This document shows, one piece after another, positions 10,364-19,306 of a DNA stretch of 64,000 nucleotides. Location: positions 62,001 through 126,000 of the forward strand of contig NZ_JBMERQ010000008.1 in NCBI RefSeq assembly GCF_048820895.1. The letters are read 5' to 3'. The stretch is from Cribrihabitans_A neustonicus. Its GTDB lineage: Bacteria; Pseudomonadota; Alphaproteobacteria; Rhodobacterales; Rhodobacteraceae. The notes beneath the pieces are model-generated. The model was not told the DNA's origin and made no database searches. It saw nothing but the letters and a program-made list of their open reading frames with translations. Made by a program: the position numbers and the translations under genes. Position 1 is the stretch's first letter. Every line of letters starts with the position of its first letter.

Positions 10364-13315
10364 TCAGATGCTCAGCGCTTCGTTCACGAGCGCCTCTTGT
10401 TGGGCTTTGTGTTCGCTGGCCAGGCCGGTCGCGGGCGAGGCCGAGGTGGCGCGGCCGACATAGATCGGCCGGGTGTGCTTGGCGCCGATCCGGGTCAGCA
10501 CCCACTCGATGTTGGGCTCGATGAAAGTCCAGGCGCCCTGGTTCTTGGGCTCTTCCTGGCACCAGACCATCTCCGCCTGCTTGAAGCGCTCCAGCTCTTT
10601 CACCATGGAGATCGCGGGGAAGGGATAGAACTGCTCGATCCGCATCAGGTAGACGTCGTCGATGCCGCGGGCGTCGCGCTCCTCCAGCAAGTCGTAGTAG
10701 ACCTTGCCCGAGCACATGACGACGCGCTTGATGTTGCCGTCCGCCACCAGCTGGGTGTCGGAGTTGCCATGCTGGGCGTCATCCCAGAGCACCCGGTGGA
10801 AGCTGGAGCCGGTGGTGAACTCATCGGCCTTGGAGACCGCGAGCTTGTGGCGCAGCAGCGACTTCGGCGTCATCAGCACCAGGGGCTTGCGGAAGGTGCG
10901 GTGCAGCTGGCGGCGCAGGATGTGGAAGTAGTTCGCAGGCGTCGTACAGTTCGCCACGATCCAGTTGTCCTGGCCGCACATCTGCAGGAAGCGCTCGAGC
11001 CGGGCGGAAGAGTGCTCCGGCCCCTGGCCCTCGAACCCGTGCGGCAAGAGACAGACAAGGCCCGACATGCGCAGCCATTTCGACTCACCCGAGGAAACGA
11101 ACTGATCGAACATGATCTGAGCGCCGTTGGCGAAATCGCCGAACTGCGCTTCCCAGAGGGTGAGCGCGTTGGGTTCGGCCAGCGAGTAGCCGTATTCAAA
11201 CCCCAGCACCGCATATTCGCTGAGCGCTGAATCGATCACTTCGAATTGCGACTGGCCGGACCGGATGTTGTTGAGCGGGTAGTAGCGCTCCTCGGTCTCC
11301 TGGTTCACGATGCCGGAATGGCGCTGCGAGAAGGTTCCGCGGGTGGCGTCCTGGCCCGCCAGGCGCACCGGGTATCCTTCCAGCATCAGCGAGCCGAAGG
11401 CGAGCGCCTCGCCGGTGGCCCAGTCGATGCCTTGGCCGTTCTCGAACATCTTGGCGCGGGCGTCGAGGAAGCGTTTCACGGTGCGGTGCACCGGGAAGCC
11501 CTCGGGCAGCCGGGTCAGCGCCTGGCCGATTTCCTTGAAGGTCTCCGGCTCGACCGCGGTGCGGCCGCGCTGGTAGTCGGCGTCCTGCTTGTCCAGATGC
11601 GACCAGCGCCCGTCCAGCCAGTCGGCCTTGTTGGGCTTGTAGTTCTTGCCGGCCTCGAACTCCTCGTTCAGCATCGCCTGGAAGGCGGCCTTCATATCCT
11701 CGATCTCGCCCTCGGGGATCAGGCCATCCTTGACCAGCCGCTCGGTATAGAGGCTGAGGGTAGTCTTGTGGCCCTTGATCTTCTTGTACATCAGGGGGTT
11801 GGTGAACATCGGCTCATCCCCCTCGTTGTGGCCGAAGCGGCGGTAGCAGAAGATGTCGAGCACCACGTCCTTGCCGAACTTCTGGCGGAACTCGGTCGCC
11901 ACCTTAGCGGCGTGCACCACTGCTTCCGGGTCGTCGCCGTTGACGTGGAAGATCGGCGCCTCGACCACCAGGGCGTTGTCGGTCGGGTAGGGGGAGGAGC
12001 GCGAGAAATGCGGCGCGGTGGTGAAACCGATCTGGTTGTTCACCACGATGTGCATGGTGCCGCCTGTGCGGTGGCCGCGCAGGCCGGAGAGCGCAAAGCA
12101 TTCCGCCACCACGCCCTGGCCCGCGAACGCGGCGTCGCCGTGCAGCAGGATCGGCAGCACCTGGGTACGGGTCTTGTCGCCCAGCTGGTCCTGCTTGGCG
12201 CGGACCTTGCCCAGAACCACCGGGTTCACCGCTTCCAGGTGCGACGGGTTGGCGGTCAGGCTGAGGTGGACCTCGTTGCCGTCGAACTCGCGGTCGGAGG
12301 AGGCACCGAGGTGGTATTTCACATCGCCGGAGCCGTCCACGTCCTCGGGCTTGAAGCTGCCGCCCTGGAATTCGTGGAAGATCGCCCGGTAGGGTTTCTG
12401 CAACACGTTGGCGAGCACCGACAGGCGGCCGCGGTGCGGCATGCCGATCACGATGTCCTTCACGCCAAGCGCGCCGCCGCGCTTGATGATCTGCTCCATC
12501 GCCGGGATCAGGCTTTCGCCGCCATCAAGGCCGAAACGCTTGGTGCCGGTGTATTTGACATGCAGGAACTTCTCGAAGCCCTCGGCCTCGACCATCTTGT
12601 TGAGGATCGCCTTGCGGCCCTCGCGGGTGAAGGTGATTTCCTTGTCGTAGCCCTCGATCCGCTCTTTCAGCCAGGCGGACTGCTCGGGGTCGGAAATATG
12701 CATGTACTGCAGCGCGAAGGTGCCGCAGTAGGTGCGCTTCACGATGCCGACGATCTGGCGCATGGTTGCAACCTGCAGGCCAAGCACGTTGTCGATGAAG
12801 ATCGGCCGGTCCATGTCGGCGTCGGTGAAGCCGTAGGTCCTGGGGTCCAGTTCCGGGTGCGGGGTCTCGGCGCGCATGCCCAGCGGGTCGAGGTTGGCGG
12901 CCAGGTGGCCGCGGAAGCGGTAGGCGCGGATCAGCATCAGGGCGCGGATCGAATCCAGCACCGCGCGCTGCACGTCCTTGTCGGAGATCTCGACGCCCTT
13001 CTCGGATGCCTTGGCCTTGATCTTTTTGCCTGCGGCCTCGGCCTCAACCGGGTCGGGCCACTGGCCAGTGAGCGCGCTGGTCAGCTCATCGGCAGGCGCG
13101 GGCGGCCAGTCGGACCGGGCCCAGGACGGGCCGGTGGCCTCCGCCTTCACGTCCAGTTCGGCGTCGCCCATGCGGCGGAAGAACTCCCCCCAGGCGGCGT
13201 CCACCGCATTCGGATCATTGGCGTACTGGGCGTAGAGCTGCTCCAGATACTCCGCATTGTGCCCCTGCATGAAGGAGGAGGCGTGGAAGAGGTCATTGGG
13301 GCTTTGGTCGGTCAT
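10364..13315 (-). CDS. sucA: 2-oxoglutarate dehydrogenase E1
   Basis: A 983-residue thiamine-diphosphate enzyme that decarboxylates 2-oxoglutarate in the TCA cycle. Recognisable blocks are the N-terminal QGHNAEYLEQLYAQY segment that docks to E2, the HRGRLSVLANV histidine motif (GMPHRGRL) and the GDAAFAGQG ThDP-binding region. The RRFGHNEGDEP block and the C-terminal LMRIEQFYPFP and GRATSASPATG segments are also typical. The ATG at 13315 follows GAGGTAAC on the minus strand; an upstream extension has no homology. A 200-base gap with a hairpin separates it from sucD, so it may have its own promoter. Confidence 0.97.
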   Translation of the reverse strand: MTDQSPNDLFHASSFMQGHNAEYLEQLYAQYANDPNAVDAAWGEFFRRMGDAELDVKAEATGPSWARSDWPPAPADELTSALTGQWPDPVEAEAAGKKIKAKASEKGVEISDKDVQRAVLDSIRALMLIRAYRFRGHLAANLDPLGMRAETPHPELDPRTYGFTDADMDRPIFIDNVLGLQVATMRQIVGIVKRTYCGTFALQYMHISDPEQSAWLKERIEGYDKEITFTREGRKAILNKMVEAEGFEKFLHVKYTGTKRFGLDGGESLIPAMEQIIKRGGALGVKDIVIGMPHRGRLSVLANVLQKPYRAIFHEFQGGSFKPEDVDGSGDVKYHLGASSDREFDGNEVHLSLTANPSHLEAVNPVVLGKVRAKQDQLGDKTRTQVLPILLHGDAAFAGQGVVAECFALSGLRGHRTGGTMHIVVNNQIGFTTAPHFSRSSPYPTDNALVVEAPIFHVNGDDPEAVVHAAKVATEFRQKFGKDVVLDIFCYRRFGHNEGDEPMFTNPLMYKKIKGHKTTLSLYTERLVKDGLIPEGEIEDMKAAFQAMLNEEFEAGKNYKPNKADWLDGRWSHLDKQDADYQRGRTAVEPETFKEIGQALTRLPEGFPVHRTVKRFLDARAKMFENGQGIDWATGEALAFGSLMLEGYPVRLAGQDATRGTFSQRHSGIVNQETEERYYPLNNIRSGQSQFEVIDSALSEYAVLGFEYGYSLAEPNALTLWEAQFGDFANGAQIMFDQFVSSGESKWLRMSGLVCLLPHGFEGQGPEHSSARLERFLQMCGQDNWIVANCTTPANYFHILRRQLHRTFRKPLVLMTPKSLLRHKLAVSKADEFTTGSSFHRVLWDDAQHGNSDTQLVADGNIKRVVMCSGKVYYDLLEERDARGIDDVYLMRIEQFYPFPAISMVKELERFKQAEMVWCQEEPKNQGAWTFIEPNIEWVLTRIGAKHTRPIYVGRATSASPATGLASEHKAQQEALVNEALSI

Positions 13316-13458
13316 GAGGTTACCTCTAGCGGATTGGGACCGTATGGGTTTCGGCCCGGAGGCCGCGCCCCGCAATGTGGACTGCGGGGGTATTCAATGT
13401 CTTAAACCGCGCCTGATCGCCACTGCGGGGCGGCCGGGCCGGAGCATCAGACAGAAGC

Positions 13459-13479
13459 GCCCGGCGGGAACCGCCGGGC
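13459..13479 (-). terminator. Hairpin downstream of sucD (possible terminator)
   Basis: A perfect 9-bp GC-rich stem (GCCCGGCGG / CCGCCGGGC) with a GAA loop lies about 40 bases after the sucD stop. No T-run follows on the minus strand, so it could be an attenuator or mRNA-stabilising hairpin between sucD and sucA. Confidence 0.4.
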
Positions 13480-13516
13480 CGTGCCTGCCGTGCAGATGCC
13501 CCGCAGGCCCGCGGTC

Positions 13517-14401
13517 TTACTTGCCGATCGCCTTCAGCACGGCTTCGCCCAGGCCCGCCGGGCTTTCAGCGACGACGATGCCTGCCGACTTCATCGCTTC
13601 GATCTTGTCCTCGGCGCCGCCCTTGCCGCCGGCCACGATGGCACCGGCATGGCCCATGCGGCGGCCCGGAGGCGCGGTGCGGCCGGCGATGAAGCCAGCA
13701 ACCGGCTTCTTGCGGCCCTTCTTGGCCTCGTCGGCCAGGAACTGCGCGGCTTCTTCCTCGGCGGAGCCGCCGATCTCGCCGATCATGATGATGCTCTCGG
13801 TCTCGTCATCGGCCAAGAACCACTCCAGCACGTCGATGTGCTCGGTGCCCTTGATCGGGTCGCCGCCGATGCCCACGCAGGTAGACTGGCCAAGGCCGAC
13901 GTCGGTTGTCTGCTTCACGGCCTCGTAGGTAAGCGTGCCGGAGCGCGAAACAACCCCGACCGAGCCGCGGCGGTGGATGTGGCCGGGCATGATGCCGATC
14001 TTGCAGGCATCCGGGGTGATCACGCCGGGGCAGTTCGGGCCGATCAGGGTGGACTTGGAGTTCTCCAGCGCCCGCTTCACCTTCATCATGTCGAGCACCG
14101 GGATGCCTTCGGTGATGCAGACGATCACTTCCATCTCGGCGTCGATCGCCTCCAGGATCGAGTCGGCGGCAAACGGCGGCGGCACGTAGATCACGGAGGC
14201 GTTGGCCTCGGTCACGTGCTTGGCTTCATGCACGGAGTTGAAGACCGGCAGGTTCAGGTGCGTCTGGCCGCCCTTGCCGGGGGTCACGCCGCCGACCATC
14301 TTGGTGCCGTAGGCGATGGCCTGCTCGGAGTGGAAAGTGCCCTGCGAGCCGGTGAAGCCCTGACAGATGACTTTGGTGTTTTCGTCGATGAGGACTGCCA
14401 T
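13517..14401 (-). CDS. sucD: Succinyl-CoA synthetase alpha subunit
   Basis: A 294-residue subunit that carries the phosphohistidine and binds CoA, converting succinyl-CoA to succinate with ATP or GTP formation. Visible are the Rossmann CoA-binding GFTGSQGTFHS, the KMVGGVTPGKGG block, NCPGVITP, GIGGDPIKGT and the active-site histidine in MGHAGAIVAGGKGGAEDK. The ATG at 14401 gives the standard MAVLIDENTKV start. The partner sucC lies two genes upstream on the same strand; the glycosyltransferase gene ends only 13 bases before this start. Confidence 0.97.
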   Translation of the reverse strand: MAVLIDENTKVICQGFTGSQGTFHSEQAIAYGTKMVGGVTPGKGGQTHLNLPVFNSVHEAKHVTEANASVIYVPPPFAADSILEAIDAEMEVIVCITEGIPVLDMMKVKRALENSKSTLIGPNCPGVITPDACKIGIMPGHIHRRGSVGVVSRSGTLTYEAVKQTTDVGLGQSTCVGIGGDPIKGTEHIDVLEWFLADDETESIIMIGEIGGSAEEEAAQFLADEAKKGRKKPVAGFIAGRTAPPGRRMGHAGAIVAGGKGGAEDKIEAMKSAGIVVAESPAGLGEAVLKAIGK

Positions 14402-14414
14402 GTCGTCGGTTCCT

Positions 14415-15242
14415 TCAAGCGATAGGTGTCTGTTGGTTCTGTGGGGTGGCCAAAGCGCGGCCGTCGAAGCGGATTTTTTCGAGGGTGGCCCGCCCCAAGA
14501 CCACACTGGGAAGTATTCGGAAGCCGCCGCGGAACTCGTAGATCCCGCGGCGGAGTTTCTGGCGGATCAGCGGCCAGCCGGTGGGGCGGTGGCGCGCCGG
14601 GCCAATGGCGTGTTCGCCGGGGGCCTCGTTGCCCTGTTCGGCGAGGGCCGGCTGGACCTGGTAGACCTTGATGCCGCGCGCGGGCGCGGAGGCATCGAAG
14701 TTGAACAGCAGGTTGTCGAGCGTGATGGCGAAGGGACGGCTGTCCAGCAAATGCTGCGCCGCCTGCCGCGAGATCACATAGGCCGCGCCGCCCGCGTGGC
14801 GGGACAGCAGCCTGCGCACCTCGCGGCCCATGTGGGTAAAGCCGCCCTTGGCAAGCGCCACCTGCAGCCGTTTTGCCCGCCAGCGCTCGAACTTGACGAT
14901 GCCGGCATCGGCAGGCCACCAGGAGAGGTTCGCAAGCCAGGCGCCGGTGTCGGGCGACAGGAACACGTCATCCTCCAGGATCAGTGCCACCTCGGCATCG
15001 GACGCCAAGAGCGCCTCCCAGGCCTTGGCATGGCTCAGCGTGCAGGCCATGTCCTTGGTCTGGAAGTAGCCCCAGTTGCCCTCGGGCTCGCACTGCCTGA
15101 GCATCTCCTCGCGGCTGACGACGGTGCTGTCCACCGCGTCGACACGCGTGGCCTCGAGCCCGGCCTGATCCAGCTCGCGCTGCATCAGCTCCGCCCGGCC
15201 CGTGGCCTGCGCCAAGCCTATGAGGAAGACGGCGGCTTTCAC
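14415..15242 (-). CDS. Family 25 glycosyltransferase
   Basis: A 275-residue protein with the LPS-type family 25 glycosyltransferase layout: N-terminal KAAVFLIGLAQATGRAE and AVDS, then the CTLSHAKAWE block. The metal-binding DxD equivalent LEDDVFL lies near residue 90, followed by SRHAGGAAYVISR. It would add a sugar, often galactose or glucose, to surface polysaccharide. The GTG at 15242 is used because GGAGGG lies nine bases before it and the family similarity begins there. It is wedged between sucC and sucD in the same transcription unit, which is unusual for an envelope enzyme. Acceptor and donor are unknown. Confidence 0.85.
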   Translation of the reverse strand: MKAAVFLIGLAQATGRAELMQRELDQAGLEATRVDAVDSTVVSREEMLRQCEPEGNWGYFQTKDMACTLSHAKAWEALLASDAEVALILEDDVFLSPDTGAWLANLSWWPADAGIVKFERWRAKRLQVALAKGGFTHMGREVRRLLSRHAGGAAYVISRQAAQHLLDSRPFAITLDNLLFNFDASAPARGIKVYQVQPALAEQGNEAPGEHAIGPARHRPTGWPLIRQKLRRGIYEFRGGFRILPSVVLGRATLEKIRFDGRALATPQNQQTPIA

Positions 15243-15342
15243 GGTGCATTGCCCTCCAAGACGCAAGGCCGCATCCCGCGATCAAACATGCCGAACGAGC
15301 AATATTTGGTTTTGCCAATGATGCGTGGCACGGGATCGGTTC

Positions 15343-15789
15343 CTATTTCTGCAACGGAGAACTGGATACGAACGAGAAGGCTGGGACTTCACCACTTACA
15401 CCGCCCACTCTGTAGCGCTCCTTCCGGCCTACCAAGCCCTCTCCCAGAAAGGAGAACGCAGTTTCGACCGTAGGGTTTGCTGAGGTGGAAAGCAGGCACA
15501 GCATGTTTGCCTCGACCTCGCCCGACATCGACTTGATGGTCAGCCCGGAATAGAGAAACGCCGTGTTTCCTGTGATTGCGGAGTCCCAGTAATCCGGGCC
15601 TGGAAAATCGATTTTCTCAAGGCCTTTCGCGAACTTATCCAGATGGCTTGCGGCCTTCTTCTGGCAAATGGTATCGGCAGCCACGAGAGCGGGTGCAGTG
15701 AAGCGGAAGCTGCCCTCGCGGGTGATCTCGACTGCCTGCGCCGAATTTGCGGCGGCGCAAGCTGCCATTGCCAAAAGCATGGATCGCAT
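15343..15789 (-). CDS. Small secreted protein in the suc operon, unknown function
   Basis: A 148-residue protein with a signal peptide (MRSMLLAMAACAAANSAQA, cleavage after AQA predicted) and a mature part containing two cysteines. Its start lies five bases after the sucC stop, so it is almost certainly co-transcribed and probably translationally coupled with sucC. The 3' half and the following spacer are noticeably richer in A/T than the neighbours, which suggests later arrival. I recognise no family. An alternative ATG lies three codons downstream. Confidence 0.65.
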   Translation of the reverse strand: MRSMLLAMAACAAANSAQAVEITREGSFRFTAPALVAADTICQKKAASHLDKFAKGLEKIDFPGPDYWDSAITGNTAFLYSGLTIKSMSGEVEANMLCLLSTSANPTVETAFSFLGEGLVGRKERYRVGGVSGEVPAFSFVSSSPLQK

Positions 15790-15794
15790 ACCGA

Positions 15795-16988
15795 TCAGCC
15801 CTTCACCGCCTTCACGATCTTCTCGGCGCCGTCCTTGAGGTCGTCGGCGGCGATCACGTCGAGGCCGGAGGTGTTGATGATCTCCTTGCCCTTGTCGACG
15901 TTGGTGCCTTCGAGACGGACCACCAGCGGCACCTTCAGGCCGACTTCCTTCACCGCGGCGACCACGCCCTCGGCGATCACGTCGCAGCGCATGATGCCGC
16001 CGAAGATGTTGACCAGGATGCCTTTGACGTTCGGGTCCGAGGTGATGATCTTGAACGCTTCGGTCACCTTCTCCTTGGTGGCGCCGCCGCCAACGTCGAG
16101 GAAGTTCGCGGGCTCGGCACCGTAGAGCTTGATGATGTCCATGGTCGCCATCGCGAGGCCCGCGCCGTTCACCATGCAGCCGATCTCACCGTCGAGCGCG
16201 ATGTAGTTCAGGTCGTACTTGGAGGCTTCCAGCTCTTTCGGGTCTTCCTCGGTTGTGTCGCGCAGCTCGGCCACGTCGGCATGTCGGTAGATCGCGTTGC
16301 CGTCGAAGCTCAGCTTGGCGTCCAGCACCTTCAGGTTGCCATCGTCGGAGACGATCAGCGGGTTGATCTCCAGCATCTCCATGTCCTTCTCGACGAAGGC
16401 CTGGTAGAGCTGGCCCATCAGCCTCACGCACTGCTTGATCTGCGCGCCCTCGAGGCCGAGCGAGAACGCGATGCGGCGGCCGTGGAACGGCTGGTAGCCG
16501 GAGGCCGGGTCAACCGAGAAGGAGAGGATCTTCTCCGGGGTGGCTTCTGCCACTTCCTCGATGTCCATGCCGCCTTCGGTGGAGCAGACAAAGGAGATGC
16601 GCGAAGTCTGGCGGTCGACCAGCAGCGCCAGGTACAGCTCGCGCTCGATGCCGGAGCCGGCCTCGATGTAGATGCGGTTCACCTGCTTGCCCGCCGGGCC
16701 GGTCTGATGCGTGACCAGAGTGCGGCCGAGCATCTTCTTGGCTTCCTCGGCGGCTTCCTCGACCGATTTGGTCAGGCGCACGCCGCCCTTCTCGCCCGCG
16801 CCGGCTTCCTTGAAGGAGCCCTTGCCGCGGCCGCCTGCGTGGATCTGTGCCTTCACCACCCAAAGCGGGCCGTCCAGTTCACCCGCTGCGGTCTTTGCCT
16901 CTTCGGCTCTCAGCACCACCCGTCCGTCGGACACCGGGGCGCCATAGCTGCGAAGAAGGGCTTTGGCCTGATATTCGTGGATGTTCAT
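15795..16988 (-). CDS. sucC: Succinyl-CoA synthetase beta subunit
   Basis: The 397-residue nucleotide- and magnesium-binding subunit of succinyl-CoA synthetase. The start is MNIHEYQAKALL, followed by the ATP-grasp region (VVKAQIHAGGRGKG) and the FVEKDMEMLEINPLIV block. The MDIIKLYGxxPANFLDVGGGA and VNIFGGIMRCDVIA loops are also present. The ATG at 16988 is the family start; an upstream in-frame ATG at 17024 adds unrelated residues. A paired GTGATCAC palindrome 113-141 bases upstream is a likely operator. Confidence 0.97.
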   Translation of the reverse strand: MNIHEYQAKALLRSYGAPVSDGRVVLRAEEAKTAAGELDGPLWVVKAQIHAGGRGKGSFKEAGAGEKGGVRLTKSVEEAAEEAKKMLGRTLVTHQTGPAGKQVNRIYIEAGSGIERELYLALLVDRQTSRISFVCSTEGGMDIEEVAEATPEKILSFSVDPASGYQPFHGRRIAFSLGLEGAQIKQCVRLMGQLYQAFVEKDMEMLEINPLIVSDDGNLKVLDAKLSFDGNAIYRHADVAELRDTTEEDPKELEASKYDLNYIALDGEIGCMVNGAGLAMATMDIIKLYGAEPANFLDVGGGATKEKVTEAFKIITSDPNVKGILVNIFGGIMRCDVIAEGVVAAVKEVGLKVPLVVRLEGTNVDKGKEIINTSGLDVIAADDLKDGAEKIVKAVKG

Positions 16989-17097
16989 CTGAAACTGTCC
17001 CGTCTGGCTGCAATTGTCGCGCACACTAGGCCGTCTCCGGCGGGCGGTTTAAAGGCTTTTCAGGCGGAGCGGCGGAAATTGGCGGAGATTTGCCAGA

Positions 17098-17130
17098 TTT
17101 GTGATCACGCTTTTCAGGCGTGTGATCACG
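17098..17130. promoter_or_regulatory. Paired GTGATCAC palindromes upstream of sucC (candidate operator)
   Basis: Two copies of the palindrome GTGATCAC start at 17101 and 17122, exactly 21 bp (two helical turns) apart. The first is preceded by TTT and the second by GGCGT. The same arrangement, including the TTT and GGCGT flanks and the 21-bp spacing, occurs upstream of sdhC at 24526-24557. A transcription factor binding both TCA operons is inferred; its identity is unknown. Confidence 0.7.
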
Positions 17131-17256
17131 AATTTCCGAAGCCTTAACGGAGGGTGATTCGAAGCTGCGGCAAAGCGGCGCGCCCGGCACTCCGCGGCAC
17201 GAAAGCGGCAGCAGGGCATGGACCCGTTTGCGGCAGGGGAGGCCGGAACAGCAAGT

Positions 17257-17277
17257 GGCCCGCCACGAGGGCGGGCC
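17257..17277 (-). terminator. Probable terminator of mdh
   Basis: A 7-bp stem GGCCCGC / GCGGGCC lies about 25 bases after the mdh stop codon. The T-run is on the plus-strand side (CCTTT) rather than on the minus-strand side, so termination on the minus strand would depend mainly on the GC-rich stem. Confidence 0.5.
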
Positions 17278-17302
17278 TTTCAGGTAGCTTGGCGTGGCGG
17301 GC

Positions 17303-18265
17303 TTATGCCAGCGAGGCGTCGATGCCCTTGCAGGCTTCGACCAGGCCTTTCACGGCGTTCACCGAGTTGGTGAACATCGCTTGCTCTTCCGAGGTCAGCT
17401 CGATCTCGACGATGCGCTCGACACCGCCGGCGCCGATCACGGTGGGCACGCCCACATACATGTCCTTCACACCCAGCTCGCCGTCGCAGTAGGCGGCGCA
17501 GGGCAGCACGCGCTTCTGGTCCTTGAGGAAGGCCTCGGCCATCTCGATCGCCGCGGTGGCGGGTGCGTAGAAGGCGGAGCCGGTCTTCAAGAGGCCCACG
17601 ATCTCGGCGCCGCCATCACGGGTGCGCTGCACGATGGCGTCGAGTTTCTCCTGGCTGGTCCAGCCCATCTTGACCAGGTCGGGCAGCGGGATGCCGGCCA
17701 CGGTGGAGTAGCGCACGGACGGCACCATGGTGTCGCCATGGCCGCCCAGCACAAAGGCGGTCACGTCCTTCATCGAGACGTTGAATTCCTCGGCCAGGAA
17801 GTGGCGGAAGCGGGCCGAATCCAGCACGCCTGCCATGCCGCAGACCTTGCTGTGCGGCAGGCCGGAGAATTCGCGCAGCGCCCAGACCATCGCGTCGAGC
17901 GGGTTGGTGATGCAGATCACGAAAGCGTCCGGCGCATGGTCGCGGATGCCTTCGCCAACGGATTTCATGACCTTGAGGTTGATGCCCAGAAGGTCGTCGC
18001 GGCTCATGCCCGGCTTGCGCGGCACGCCGGCGGTCACGATGCAGACGTCGGCGCCTGCGATGTCCTCGTAGGACTGGGTGCCCTTCAGTTTGGCGTCGAA
18101 GCCTTCCGAGGGACCGGACTCCGCGATGTCCAGCGCCTTGCCTTCGGGGGTGCCTTCGGCGATGTCGAACAGAACGACGTCGCCAAGTTCCTTCAGGGCT
18201 GCGAGATGTGCGAGGGTGCCGCCGATCTGACCTGCGCCGATAAGGGCGATTTTGGGTCGTGCCAT
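17303..18265 (-). CDS. mdh: Malate dehydrogenase (LDH-like type)
   Basis: A 320-residue NAD-dependent enzyme converting malate to oxaloacetate. The N-terminal GxGxxG is GAGQIGG (residues 10-16), and NAD specificity is set by the Asp in LFDIAEG. The substrate loop VPRKPGMSRDDLL holds the catalytic arginines, and the catalytic histidine is in VLGGHGDTMVP. The length and 'MARPKIALIGAGQIG' start fit the alphaproteobacterial [LDH]-type MDH. GGAGAAATC precedes the ATG. It is the first gene of the minus-strand TCA block, followed by its own terminator before sucC. Confidence 0.97.
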   Translation of the reverse strand: MARPKIALIGAGQIGGTLAHLAALKELGDVVLFDIAEGTPEGKALDIAESGPSEGFDAKLKGTQSYEDIAGADVCIVTAGVPRKPGMSRDDLLGINLKVMKSVGEGIRDHAPDAFVICITNPLDAMVWALREFSGLPHSKVCGMAGVLDSARFRHFLAEEFNVSMKDVTAFVLGGHGDTMVPSVRYSTVAGIPLPDLVKMGWTSQEKLDAIVQRTRDGGAEIVGLLKTGSAFYAPATAAIEMAEAFLKDQKRVLPCAAYCDGELGVKDMYVGVPTVIGAGGVERIVEIELTSEEQAMFTNSVNAVKGLVEACKGIDASLA

Positions 18266-18636
18266 TGGATGATTTCTCCGGTCCGGTTGAATTTGCCTGA
18301 TGACCTACGGCGTAACGCCTTCCCGCGCAAGTGTTCTGCGCTGCGGCATCGGGCGCCGGGCGGGAGCTGGTCTGGAACGTTGAAGCCGGTGGGGCGCCTG
18401 CGCAGGGTCACCGGAATGGCGCCCCCGGCAGGATTCGGGCCGGTCTCAGGAAGCGGCGCGGGCGCATCCCGGCGCGCGGCCGCCGGTGGCACCAGCGGTG
18501 CCCGGGCGGCGGCATGGCGTGCGGCGGCCCGCCCTTCCGGCCGGGGCGGTCGCCGCGCCTGTATGGCCCTTCGGCCTGCCTCGTCCGTTGCGGCTTCGGC
18601 CTGCGCTTGGCCGGAGCCGATTCCGTTCCGCGCGCC
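18266..18636. other. Gene-free region upstream of mdh
   Basis: This 371-base stretch between mdh and the 18637 gene (both minus strand) contains the mdh promoter region by position. It also contains a very GC-rich part (18440-18620) with many short inverted repeats. No frame in it shows a ribosome binding site or recognisable protein. Confidence 0.5.
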
Positions 18637-18960
18637 TCAGGCGTCGCTCTCCATCTCCGGCAGCGCTTCGGCCAGCACCTCGTAGGATTGGCCGGAGGCG
18701 ACCAGGCAGGTGATCCCGGTGGGGGTGGTTACGGTGATGGTCCAGCTGCCGGATTCGGCGGAGGCAAAGGTTTCCATCACCAGGCCGCGCTCACCCATGC
18801 CGATGCTCTGCCTGCTTTCGCCGTATTTCTCAGCCAGCCGCTGCACCACCTTCTCGCGCGGTGCGCATTTGCGCCCCTGCGCGGCAGCGGGTCCGGCGCT
18901 GAGCGCGAGCAGGGACAGCAGACACAGCCCCAAGGTCAGGTTCATTATTGTCTTCAGCAT
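18637..18960 (-). CDS. Small periplasmic protein, unknown function
   Basis: A 107-residue protein with a clear signal peptide (hydrophobic LTLGLCLLSLLALSAGPAAAQG, cleavage after AAA/AQG). The mature domain has about 80 residues and contains two cysteines (RKCAPRE and GITCLVASG) that could form a disulfide. The segment TVTTPTGITCLVASGQSYE looks like a conserved C-terminal block seen in other roseobacters from memory. It stands alone, divergent from mcl2. No function is known to me. Confidence 0.75.
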   Translation of the reverse strand: MLKTIMNLTLGLCLLSLLALSAGPAAAQGRKCAPREKVVQRLAEKYGESRQSIGMGERGLVMETFASAESGSWTITVTTPTGITCLVASGQSYEVLAEALPEMESDA

Positions 18961-19306
18961 TGCGTTTCACCCTTCTCCCGAGCGGCCGGACAGGGCGGGG
19001 CGCCTCATGAGGCATCCCCGGTCGCCCCAAGCGGGCCGGTGTAGCGTTGGTCCTGGAAGCGGGCGCCTGCCCGCGGGCAGCTGCTGCGCCGTTTGGCGGC
19101 GAAGAGCCTTTGGCTTGATGTCTCCCAGCATGACTGTGAGGTGCTGAGATACGGTTAATCCGGCGATCTCCGGTATTTTACACTTCGTTTCAGCATCTTG
19201 CCGCGAGGCCGCAACGTCTGTGCTGCGTTGCGGCGGAATTTGCCTTGAAAGTTTGCATTCGATTCGGTAGCGGTTTGAGCAACAAAATAACCAAAGGAGA
19301 GGCTTC
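18961..19306. other. Divergent intergenic region before mcl2
   Basis: A 346-base region between two divergent genes carries the promoters of both. The last 150 bases are A/T-richer than the surroundings, and a strong AAAGGAGAGG ribosome binding site precedes mcl2. I could not fix an operator or promoter hexamers with confidence. Confidence 0.5.

Larger units (their letters stand above)
16989..17302. other. mdh-sucC intergenic region with sucC promoter/operator
   Basis: This 314-base gap between mdh and sucC (both minus strand) holds the paired palindrome at 17098-17130 and the mdh terminator hairpin at 17257-17277. I see no additional gene. The sucC promoter presumably lies between the palindrome pair and the start codon, but no convincing -35/-10 pair could be fixed by eye. 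Confidence 0.6.

Noticed and set aside
10364..13315. Possible frameshift or unusual fusion in the long sucA gene
   Set aside because: The length of 983 residues is within the range for alphaproteobacterial E1 proteins and all motifs are in order in one frame.
11246..13405. Very long open frame antisense to sucA; others lie antisense to odhB, ecm and the ABC ATPase
   Set aside because: Each mirrors a well-supported gene in GC-rich DNA. They are rich in His, Gly, Ala and Arg, have no ribosome binding sites or recognisable domains, and their frames follow codon-bias shadowing.
18331..19044. Open frame over the mdh upstream region and antisense to the small periplasmic gene
   Set aside because: Arg/Gly-rich composition, no ribosome binding site and overlap with a well-formed secreted protein gene on the other strand.
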